DNA of 6,899 bases, from assembly GCA_020201445.1 (NCBI GenBank), contig JAIVGU010000212.1, positions 1 through 6,899 of the forward strand, given 5' to 3'. The translations under genes and the position numbers were made by a program. The stretch's first letter is position 1; each line of letters starts with the position of its first letter. Under the pieces are notes generated by a model that saw nothing but the letters and a program-made list of their open reading frames with translations, had not been told where the DNA came from and searched no databases. This stretch comes from Halobacteriales archaeon. Its GTDB lineage: Archaea; Thermoplasmatota; E2; JACPAO01; JAHFTW01. Below, one piece after another: positions 1-4,834 of this stretch.

Positions 1-335
1 ACCTCCTCCAGGTCGCCTTGACCCCAATCAAACCCCGCAATCCCCGGCCCCACCATCCAGATCCACAGTTGATCCCAGACCGTCTTCGCGTCGGCGTCCA
101 ACACCAAGTTGGCCTCGATGCGCCACCGCAGCGTCTGACCCTCCGGGGGGCGGAGGAACCAATACCGGCGCCCACCCCGCTCCACGCTCACCACCTGCCC
201 CACTTCCTCCGCCTTGGACGGAATACGTGGTCACGAGGCAGTTCCCGGTTGGGAAGCGGAGAGGCCGTCGAGGCACCAGAAACGGCCCTCCTGGAGTTGC
301 CGCAGTGGCACGTCATTGGGGCGGACCTTGAAGGT
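1..335 (-). pseudogene. Unrecognised gene, partial, frame interrupted by TGA
   Basis: The minus-strand frame shows coding-like composition from about 335 down to the window edge, with G or C at most third positions. It reads FKVRPNDVPLRQLQEGRFWC, then after about 14 residues a TGA at 231-233, then continues in the same frame with VERGGRRYWFLRPPEG and later WDQLWIWMVGPGIAGFDWG, running off the left edge with no further stop. I do not recognise the family. Two readings are possible. It may be a gene killed by a nonsense mutation, which is favoured because the upstream part also lacks an in-frame ATG. Alternatively a shorter intact gene starts after the TGA at a GTG (position 194 or 191), with a GGAGG at 205-209 as ribosome binding site. 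Its C-terminus lies outside the window, so length and function cannot be judged. Confidence 0.45.
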
Positions 336-547
336 GCTTGCACATCGGGTCCGACTTGTTCGTGGCCAACCAGTATGAAGACGTCCTGGTCGGGGTGAAG
401 GCTGTGTCCAAGGACGCCTGCGCCGAAGTTTCCGCCAATGGAGACATCTGCTGCAACGGCCCATGTCGTGATGCCGTTTTCTTGTCGGCCAAGTAGCTGT
501 TGAAGGGCTTTCGCGCAATGCCAGGCGAGGACATGAACCAGCCCTAG
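336..547 (-). pseudogene. Beta-propeller-like fragment, frameshifted
   Basis: In a frame different from the downstream piece, the minus strand reads NGITTWAVAADVSIGGNF followed shortly by HPDQDVFILVGHEQVGPDV. The pattern of a G-x-F turn, a short beta stretch, then DQDVFI-hydrophobic resembles a single SBBP-type beta-propeller blade of secreted proteins; this resemblance is by eye only. The frame has no convincing start codon, and the coding look switches frame near 336-350, where the following FKVRPN segment takes over. It could be the N-terminal side of the broken gene to its left with a one-base shift, or an unrelated remnant. Codon bias is weaker than in the intact genes of the window, as expected for decaying sequence. 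Confidence 0.35.
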
Positions 548-657
548 GGGATGGGGCGGAACGGTGCCACAGCGGGGGTCGGTGGCCCCGGAACCGCCCT
601 GCCCCCGATAGGTTCCCTGGAAAGGAGGAAAAAGGGGAGAGGCTGATGGCGTTGTTT

Positions 658-2184
658 CTACGAGGAGTCCCGGCACATAGCTTGCCCATGGTACTCGTTG
701 TTGGCATTGTACACCACGTTGAAGGTGATGATGCACGCGTAGTCGCCAGTGGTCTTTGTGCCGTATTTCTGGACACCCGCCCCTGTAGAAGTGGAGCCAG
801 TATCCTTGGCCGTGACAATGACTGTGTTGCCGCAATCGACTTCGGCGGTTACAGAGGCGGTGGCCGCAGGCGGCTGGGGCATTTTGGTCCAGTCCCCCGG
901 ATGCCACATGTGGGCAAATGCTGCCACGGTTTTCGGTTGGCACGCGTTGAGCACGCTGCATTTCCACTTGTAGATGCCTTGCCCGCTTGCCGGATTAAAT
1001 GGACTCGGGGTGCAATCAAACAGCGGGTCAGTGAGGTGCACTGCGTCGAATTCATTGCGGTAGCACTTCGCACCTGGTGGTACGGGAAATGTCGGAGCAA
1101 CGTGGAACCACGCATAGCAGGTTGGTTCAGGGTTGGCCTGAAGGTCGGGCTTCTTGGACTCAGGGGCAGGGCCTACGGTGCAGGGGCCGAAGCCGTTGTC
1201 ACCGCTTTGGTCATAGAAGCCGCGCAGGGCAGCGGTGGCCGGACCAATTCCGCCGTCGCCCGTCTGGGCGCCACCGTAGTGAACAACAATGGCTGCCGCG
1301 ATGTTGGCGGGGTCGTCCGACAGGTCGATGACCAGCTTCCAGTCATGGGCATTGGCAACCAAGCTGACCGGCACCAAAGGGTTGCTGAAGTCAAGGTAAT
1401 CGACGCGCCAGCAGACCGCCATGTAGCGGGTGCCCGAGCCGGTGTGGACGACGACATCGTTCGTGATGAGGTCAGAAGTCTGCGAGGCCGAGCCGCTGCC
1501 GAAACTCTGCACGGTGCTGGTGTAGTTGTGCGAGTGGTCAGGGGCGCAGCGAATCTTCTGGTTCTTCATGGCCAACTGGTCAAAGGGCACCCCGTTGAGG
1601 TACTTGCCTTTGCCGTCCATGTAGTCGTGGTCGAAGCTGGCTGAAGTGCAGGCGGACACCCACAGCTTAAGGTTGCTTCCGGGCAGGGCCAGGCAGCCAG
1701 GGCTACTGCTGGGGAAGGTCTGCTGGGTGCAGAGGTTGATCTGGGCGCTTGAGTCGTGCTCGGCGCTGCGCCAGTTCGCGCCGCTCCAGACGACCCAGAG
1801 GTTGCCGGAGCCGGAGCCGGGCAGGGGACAGGCAACGCCGAGGTTGATGCCGCTGCTGCTGGGTAGCCAGCCGCCCACCGCGGCCAGGGGCGGCGAGAGG
1901 TTGCTTATGCCTTGGGCGGGGCCATTGAGGTTGGTGCCCATGTTCTGGTCAGCCTCCCAGGTCTCACTGATGGGGGGGCTGGCGCGCAGGCCCAACAAGA
2001 CGGCGGTGCAGGGATTGTTCTGGTCGCTCGGGTCGGCGATGCCAACGCCATCTTTGAAGTCAAAATACGAAGCCACCAGGAACTCGAACGTCGTCGAAAC
2101 GTGGCCGGGGACGCCGGCGCCCACCGGCATCGCCAAGGTGCTTGCCACCAGGGCGGCAGCCAAAATAAAGTATGTCATTTTCAT
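658..2184 (-). CDS. Secreted Cys-rich protein, unknown family
   Basis: This is an intact 508-residue ORF that I cannot assign to a family. The first 23 residues form a Sec-type signal peptide: MKMTY, a hydrophobic core [13 protein letters not shown], and a V-G-A cleavage site before G24. The mature part is rich in Ser, Gly, Pro, Asn and aromatics, has 16 cysteines (an even number, suggesting disulfides outside the cell) and shows no second membrane segment or C-terminal anchor, so it is probably released or loosely bound. Around residues 75-130 it is rich in Gly, Ser and Pro. The C-terminal 110 residues carry [12 protein letters not shown] and beta-type stretches such as [16 protein letters not shown], resembling an Ig-like or beta-sandwich end. 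The ATG at 2184 is preceded by TAGGA with AGGA 7 nt away; a second ATG lies at codon 3. It appears monocistronic. Its base usage differs from the right half of the window: the hexamer AGGGTC/GACCCT, common there, is absent here. Confidence 0.85.
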   Translation of the reverse strand: MKMTYFILAAALVASTLAMPVGAGVPGHVSTTFEFLVASYFDFKDGVGIADPSDQNNPCTAVLLGLRASPPISETWEADQNMGTNLNGPAQGISNLSPPLAAVGGWLPSSSGINLGVACPLPGSGSGNLWVVWSGANWRSAEHDSSAQINLCTQQTFPSSSPGCLALPGSNLKLWVSACTSASFDHDYMDGKGKYLNGVPFDQLAMKNQKIRCAPDHSHNYTSTVQSFGSGSASQTSDLITNDVVVHTGSGTRYMAVCWRVDYLDFSNPLVPVSLVANAHDWKLVIDLSDDPANIAAAIVVHYGGAQTGDGGIGPATAALRGFYDQSGDNGFGPCTVGPAPESKKPDLQANPEPTCYAWFHVAPTFPVPPGAKCYRNEFDAVHLTDPLFDCTPSPFNPASGQGIYKWKCSVLNACQPKTVAAFAHMWHPGDWTKMPQPPAATASVTAEVDCGNTVIVTAKDTGSTSTGAGVQKYGTKTTGDYACIITFNVVYNANNEYHGQAMCRDSS

Positions 2185-2232
2185 TGAATTTTCCTACGGG
2201 CTCCAACCGAGCCATAGCAAGAAATTGCGCTC

Positions 2233-2243
2233 CACATAAAGAG
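2233..2243 (-). promoter_or_regulatory. Possible archaeal TATA box of the secreted-protein gene
   Basis: The minus strand reads CTCTTTATGTG here, within the locally A+T-richer 2161-2290 stretch and about 50 nt upstream of the ATG at 2184. An archaeal start site about 25 nt downstream would leave a roughly 27-nt leader holding the TAGGA ribosome binding site. Another candidate, CTTTTAG, lies just upstream. The call depends on the organism being archaeal and is weak. Confidence 0.25.
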
Positions 2244-2253
2244 GCTTCTAAAA

Positions 2254-2379
2254 GCGCCAACAATTCACAAGTTCGTGCGCGGAGTTTTCCATTACAACAT
2301 CAGCCGCAGCCCCCAAGCCTACCTGCAGGAAATCGGACGCGCCGGCCGCGACGGCCACGAAAGCACATGCACCCTCACT
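2254..2379 (+). pseudogene. RecQ-family helicase fragment (motif VI)
   Basis: The plus-strand frame through 2275 reads [20 protein letters not shown] and continues [10 protein letters not shown]. This is the conserved end of the helicase core of RecQ-like superfamily 2 enzymes: an (I/V/F)HY strand, a short loop with SP-x-AY, and motif VI Q-E-x-G-R-A-G-R-D-G, whose arginines contact ATP. An intact enzyme has about 350 residues before this point and a zinc-binding region after it; neither is here. Upstream the frame is A+T-richer and not convincing before about 2254. Downstream the frame loses coding character at about 2380, where a copper ATPase fragment begins in another frame. It is a dead remnant, not an expressed gene. 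The family call is firm from motif VI; the exact subfamily is not. Confidence 0.7.
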
Positions 2380-2384
2380 GCCAG

Positions 2385-2531
2385 TCCCTCCTCGGCGTCC
2401 CCATCGCGGCGGGCGTGCTCTACCCGTTCTTCGGCATCCTGCTCAGCCCCGTCCTCGCAGCGGCGGCGATGAGCTTCAGCAGCGTCAGCGTCATAGGCAA
2501 CGCCCTACGATCGCGCACAACGCAGGTTTGA
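2385..2531 (+). pseudogene. copA: C-terminal stub of copper-exporting P1B-ATPase
   Basis: The frame reads [20 protein letters not shown], then [18 protein letters not shown] and a short tail ending at TGA 2529-2531. This matches the conserved last transmembrane helix and C-terminus of CopA-type copper ATPases (IPIAAG-(V/A)-LYPFFG-x-LL-x-P-x-(L/F)AAAAM-(S/A)-x-SSVSV-x-x-N-(A/S)-LR). In the intact enzyme this Met-Ser-Ser segment contributes to the intramembrane cuprous-ion site. Everything before it (HMA domains, CPC motif, DKTG phosphorylation site, nucleotide domain), about 700 residues, is missing; the stub abuts the helicase fragment at about 2380-2385. No start codon or ribosome binding site would give a sensible product. 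The copper-storage gene begins 297 nt downstream on the same strand, so the stub is probably what remains of a copA-csp neighbourhood. Confidence 0.8.
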
Positions 2532-2555
2532 ACCGCCACCACCCGTCAAGGGACG

Positions 2556-2735
2556 ATGCATTGCGTGGACTGCGACTGCGAAGTCGAACACGGCATGTGC
2601 GTTGTCGTCTGCCCGACCCTGCCCAGTGCTGCTGCACGGACGTGCCGCGGGTCCCGTCGGTTCGCACTGCGCCGCCGCGGAACCCCTAGCCTCTCCCCCA
2701 TTGGGCATGGCTTGGGAATTCGCTTGCAGGGATAA
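2556..2735 (+). CDS. Doubtful short Cys-rich ORF
   Basis: From ATG 2556 the frame encodes 59 residues beginning MHCVDCDCEVEHGMCVVVCP, that is five cysteines in the first 19 residues (C3, C6, C8, C15, C19) with a C-x-x-C-x-C arrangement reminiscent of small metal-binding proteins. AGGGACG lies just upstream as a weak ribosome binding site. The second half is Arg-rich, of low complexity and does not look like a conserved protein, so this may be a real short N-terminus followed by a frameshift, or chance. Its position between the copA stub and the copper-storage gene gives some weight to a metal role, but I cannot name a family. Confidence 0.25.
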   Translation: MHCVDCDCEVEHGMCVVVCPTLPSAAARTCRGSRRFALRRRGTPSLSPIGHGLGIRLQG

Positions 2736-2828
2736 CCAAGGCTTCGTCACTGCCCATATCTTTGACGAAACCTGGATGCCCTTACCACCGGACATTAACG
2801 TCGCACGCATTTCCCCCCGCGGTGCACC
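2736..2828 (+). other. Non-coding upstream region of the copper-storage gene
   Basis: There is no coding bias in any frame here. A frame open from ATG 2708 reads MAWEFACRDNQGF but has poor codon bias and runs on into a shadow of the next gene, so I treat it as untranslated. No SD sequence precedes ATG 2829 (a run of six C and GCGGTGCACC instead), which suits a leaderless or weakly initiated transcript. GACATTAACG at 2791-2800, about 30 nt before the ATG, is the best A+T-rich promoter candidate and is weak. Confidence 0.3.
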
Positions 2829-3173
2829 ATGCCCCACCAACAGCACGCCGCCTCCGCCGACGCCGCCCAGGAATGCCACCGGGTCTGCGCCGAGACCCTC
2901 TCGTACTGCCTTGAGAAGGGCGGCAAGCACGCCGAGGCCGCGCACATCCAGCTCCTCCTCGACTGCGCCAACATCTGCACAACCTGCGGGGACGCGTGTT
3001 CCCGCGGCGGCGAGGCCATGCAGCCCCTGATGAAGGCGTGCGCCGAGGTGTGCAACCTGTGCGCCGACTCGTGCGAGCAGTTCGGCAACGACAAGCAGAT
3101 GCAGCGCTGCGCCGACGCCTGCGGCTCCGGCACCATGCGCCGTAGCCAGGAGAGGCCGGCCCGCTCCCGCTGA
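2829..3173 (+). CDS. Four-helix-bundle copper-storage protein (Csp, DUF326)
   Basis: This is a 114-residue protein with 13 cysteines at positions 16, 20, 27, 46, 50, 53, 57, 71, 75, 78, 82, 94 and 98. They lie in repeated C-x3-C, C-x2-C and C-x6-C spacings along amphipathic helices (QECHRVCAETLSYC, DCANICTTCGDAC, KACAEVCNLCADSC, QRCADAC). This is the signature of the Csp/DUF326 family, whose four-helix bundles hold many cuprous ions inside a Cys-lined core. There is no signal peptide or Tat motif, so it should be cytosolic, like Csp3 rather than the exported Csp1. Family members bind Cu(I) in bulk and buffer it; storage as opposed to detoxification is not settled by sequence. The C-terminal 14 residues (Arg-rich) extend past the bundle. 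A copA stub lies upstream and two convergent minus-strand membrane-protein genes follow after 37 nt. The start is the first ATG before the bundle. Confidence 0.92.
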   Translation: MPHQQHAASADAAQECHRVCAETLSYCLEKGGKHAEAAHIQLLLDCANICTTCGDACSRGGEAMQPLMKACAEVCNLCADSCEQFGNDKQMQRCADACGSGTMRRSQERPARSR

Positions 3174-3210
3174 AGCGCTGCACCCTGGGGCCGGCCCTCG
3201 ACCGTTGCCA

Positions 3211-3414
3211 TCACGCGTCCCCGGCGAAGATGACGTAGCCAACGTAAGCGAGGAAGGCGAGCAGGGTCGTGCACGCGCCCAGGACGGGGGTTCGCCTGGC
3301 CGCACGGAGGTTCGGGCCGGCGGGCGCCGTTTGCGCGACCGCTCGCAGGAGGGTCACAAACGAGGCGGCTGCGCTGGCCATGAAGACGAATCCCCAGGGA
3401 AGCCAGTCCGTCAT
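3211..3414 (-). CDS. Small two-helix membrane protein, second of a tandem pair
   Basis: This 67-residue protein begins MTDWLPWGFVFMASAAASF. Hydrophobic segments at about 8-27 and 44-64 predict two membrane helices joined by a short Arg/Pro-containing loop (NLRAARRTP). The family is not recognised. It shares the exact first eight residues, length and helix layout with the gene just upstream on the same strand, so the two are probably duplicates that have diverged. An AGGAGG at 3420-3425 overlaps the upstream stop codon and sits 5 nt before this ATG, which fixes the start and indicates one transcript with translational coupling. The gene ends 37 nt from the end of the convergent copper-storage gene. 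A partner role in the divergent chromate cluster is possible from position only. Confidence 0.8.
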   Translation of the reverse strand: MTDWLPWGFVFMASAAASFVTLLRAVAQTAPAGPNLRAARRTPVLGACTTLLAFLAYVGYVIFAGDA

Positions 3415-3419
3415 CTCGG

Positions 3420-3425
3420 CCTCCT
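3420..3425 (-). promoter_or_regulatory. Shine-Dalgarno of the second small membrane gene
   Basis: The minus strand reads AGGAGG, a full anti-SD match, 5 nt before ATG 3414. It overlaps the TAG stop (3424-3426) of the preceding gene, an arrangement typical of coupled translation. It is one of the few strong ribosome binding sites in the window and supports both the start codon and the two-gene operon. Confidence 0.75.
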
Positions 3426-3633
3426 ACTGGTACCAAATCCAGCGCTCGCCGTAGAGCAGGTACATCGCGTAGATGCCCAGGGCGAGGATGGCAAACACGA
3501 TGAGGCTCCACCAAGCCCAGCGCAGGTCCGGCTTCGTACCGACTGGGGTCTTGCCGAGGGTCCAGAGGGTCAATCCCTGCGTGACGAAGAAGCCAGCCAT
3601 CAGGGAGGCACCCCAGGGCAGCCAGTCGGTCAT
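3424..3633 (-). CDS. Small two-helix membrane protein, first of a tandem pair
   Basis: From ATG 3633 this encodes 69 residues beginning MTDWLPWGASLMAGFFVTQG, with hydrophobic segments at about 8-26 and 40-62 and a Trp/Tyr-rich end (YGERWIWYQ). The frame is open upstream to 3693, but I choose the ATG at 3633 because it aligns exactly with the start of the sister gene (identical MTDWLPWG). The upstream extension is Cys/Pro-rich, unlike a membrane protein, and would cover most of the divergent promoter region; a GGAG lies 3 nt before the chosen ATG. I do not recognise the family. The gene leads a two-gene minus-strand operon whose start faces the chromate operon across 80 bp, so the two may share control. 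Function unknown. Confidence 0.8.
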   Translation of the reverse strand: MTDWLPWGASLMAGFFVTQGLTLWTLGKTPVGTKPDLRWAWWSLIVFAILALGIYAMYLLYGERWIWYQ

Positions 3634-3713
3634 GACTCCAGGCATAGGCGGATCGGTGAAAAGGCTGGTGAAACCGCCGTTACATCTTTCCACCCTCCAT
3701 CCTTGCGCTCCGC
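3634..3713. promoter_or_regulatory. Divergent promoter region with a direct repeat
   Basis: This 80-bp spacer separates the small membrane gene pair (minus) from the chromate operon (plus). It holds the direct repeat GGTGAAA at 3655-3661 and 3667-3673, repeat starts 12 nt apart. The pair is flanked by GGCGG on the left and CCGCC on the right, so the block also has partial dyad symmetry. TTACAT at 3680-3685, about 30 nt before the GTG at 3714, could serve as a promoter element for a leaderless chromate transcript. These features suit an operator shared by both directions, but the regulator is not identified. Confidence 0.4.
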
Positions 3714-4133
3714 GTGCATTGGGTCACGCGCGAGCGCCCCCACGTCGACCGCACCGCCACGGCTTGGCTCGTGCAGCGTTTCATCGACCCCAAGGCAACG
3801 TTCTCCTTCATCGCCAGCGGCGACGAGGTCCCCGCCGGCGCGACGCCCTTCGACCTGCCCGGCGTCAAGTACGGCCACCAGGGAACCCTGTGCACGTTCG
3901 AGGTCGTCCTGCGCGAGTACGGCCTCAAGGACCCTGCCCTGGCGAGGGTCGCAGCCTTGGTGTGTGACCTGGATTTCAGGGTCGGCAAGCACCCTGACGC
4001 GCCTGGCGTGGACGCCATCCTCATCGGTCTTCTCCTTGCCGAGAAGGACGACGCGAATGTGCTCGCGAAGGCGGCCTCGGTTTGGGACGCGCTCTACGCG
4101 CATTACTCGAAGGGCGAGGGTCGGGGGCGGTGA
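3714..4133 (+). CDS. chrB: ChrB C-terminal domain protein (chromate resistance)
   Basis: This 139-residue protein consists only of the ChrB C-terminal domain. Visible signature parts are HWVTRERPHVDRTATAWLVQ (residues 2-21), RFIDP (22-26), GATPFDLPGV (42-51) and GHQGTLCTFE (54-63), followed by a helical half. In proteobacterial chromate operons ChrB is a roughly 300-residue protein in which this domain follows an N-terminal domain, and it is described as a chromate-responsive regulator needed for full resistance; the biochemical role of the isolated domain is not settled. The start is GTG 3714: no upstream in-frame ATG exists and MHWVTRERP is where the domain begins. No SD is seen, so translation may be leaderless. 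Its TGA overlaps the next gene's GTG by 4 nt (GTGA). It heads the chromate operon, divergent from the small membrane genes. Confidence 0.88.
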   Translation: MHWVTRERPHVDRTATAWLVQRFIDPKATFSFIASGDEVPAGATPFDLPGVKYGHQGTLCTFEVVLREYGLKDPALARVAALVCDLDFRVGKHPDAPGVDAILIGLLLAEKDDANVLAKAASVWDALYAHYSKGEGRGR

Positions 4134-4444
4134 GGGTGGCGTGGACCCTCCTGCTCTACCGCCTGCCTCCGAACCCTTCCGCGCCCAGGGTCGCAGCGTG
4201 GCGGGCCCTGAAGCGCCTGCCTGGAGGGTATCTCCAGGACGGAACCTTTGTCGCACCCTCGACCGACGAGACGGACCTTCAGTTACACATCCTGGCGCAC
4301 GATATCCGCAACCAAGGCGGCGAGGCTTCCCTGCTGCACTGTGACCGGGTGGACGATGCGCGCCACCTCAAGGCCCGCCTGGCGGCCTCCACGCAAGCAT
4401 CCGGCCCTCCCAACAGCAAGAAACCCTCGAAACGCAAACCCTGA
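4130..4444 (+). CDS. chrB: ChrB N-terminal domain protein
   Basis: From GTG 4130 this encodes 104 residues: MRVAWTLLLYRLPPNPSAPR, then VAAWRALKRLPGGYLQDGTF, and an end with LQLHILAHDIRNQGGEASLL. This W-x-LLL-x-LP, R-x-x-x-WRALK-x-x-G, Y-L-x-x-G-x-(F/Y)-(L/V), L-x-x-L-x-x-x-I-x-x-x-GG pattern is that of the ChrB N-terminal domain. In the usual fused ChrB it precedes the C-terminal domain; here it is a separate gene placed after it. The start at GTG 4130 is chosen because it overlaps the preceding stop and the domain begins at the Trp five codons in; the earlier in-frame ATG at 4082 would lie inside the previous gene. A G-rich stretch (GAGGGTCGGGGGC) may serve as ribosome binding site. The tail after residue 88 is Lys/Pro/Ser-rich and probably unstructured. 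The two halves probably work as a complex (inference). Confidence 0.8.
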   Translation: MRVAWTLLLYRLPPNPSAPRVAAWRALKRLPGGYLQDGTFVAPSTDETDLQLHILAHDIRNQGGEASLLHCDRVDDARHLKARLAASTQASGPPNSKKPSKRKP

Positions 4445-4454
4445 TTGGTGCCCC

Positions 4455-4829
4455 ATGACCCTCAAAGCAAACCCCGCCACCCTCGCCGCGGCAACCCTTG
4501 CGCTGGCAACCTTCGGCCTCGCCGGATGCAGCGGCAAGGAATCCGGCGTCTTCCACACGGACGCCTCGCAACCCCTCGTCATGGCGCCGCCGGACACGCC
4601 CAACTACGGCTACGAAGGCACCGGCATGGTCGAGGCCACCGGCACCATGACCATCCACGCCATCAACTCCGACAACACGGGCGACGTCAACGTCGATCTC
4701 AACGTCCCCAACTACACCCTGTGTTTCGACGTGCAAGGTGCGCAGGCCACTTACCACGCCTCGGCCACGGTGACCCCGCCCGCGCCCTTCCTGCTGCACG
4801 TCGTCTTCCGCACAGTCCACGTCGAGTAG
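4455..4829 (+). CDS. Small lipoprotein inside the chromate operon
   Basis: This 124-residue protein has a lipoprotein signal: MTLKANPATLAAATLALATF followed by the lipobox L-A-G-C with the acylated cysteine at position 25. The mature part is about 100 residues, mostly beta-type, with one more cysteine (NYTLCFDV) and no further membrane segment, consistent with a compact beta-sandwich held on the outer face of the membrane. I recognise no family. The ATG at 4455 lies 10 nt after the ChrB N-domain stop, and the gene ends 5 nt before the chrA start, so it is well inside the operon and should be co-expressed with it. The longer frame open from 4248 is a shadow of the chrB gene. A role next to the transporter (extracellular chromate binding or protection) is a guess from position only. 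Confidence 0.85.
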   Translation: MTLKANPATLAAATLALATFGLAGCSGKESGVFHTDASQPLVMAPPDTPNYGYEGTGMVEATGTMTIHAINSDNTGDVNVDLNVPNYTLCFDVQGAQATYHASATVTPPAPFLLHVVFRTVHVE

Positions 4830-4834
4830 CCAGG

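Noticed and set aside
646..1644. 332-codon plus-strand frame
   Set aside because: It lies antisense to the secreted-protein gene. It is Val/Arg/Gly-rich without motifs, and a start or signal is lacking, whereas the minus frame has a signal peptide and full length.
2602..3030. 142-codon plus frame that includes MAWEFACRDNQGF
   Set aside because: Its second half is a shadow of csp. The first half has poor codon bias and no recognisable domain; a resemblance to DUF1059-type starts did not hold past the first residues.
2505..3305. 266-codon minus-strand frame across the copper-storage gene
   Set aside because: Composition is Ala/Gly/Arg-rich and it overlaps the well-supported Csp gene and the end of a minus-strand membrane gene in another frame.
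3634..3693. Upstream extension of the first small membrane gene to 3693
   Set aside because: The extra 20 residues are unlike a membrane protein, would cover the divergent spacer, and are not shared with the sister gene, which starts exactly at MTDWLPWG.
4445..4834. N-terminal extension of chrA upstream of 4835
   Set aside because: The extension is Arg/His-rich shadow sequence of the lipoprotein gene in another frame; ChrA homology starts only after about codon 20 from 4835.
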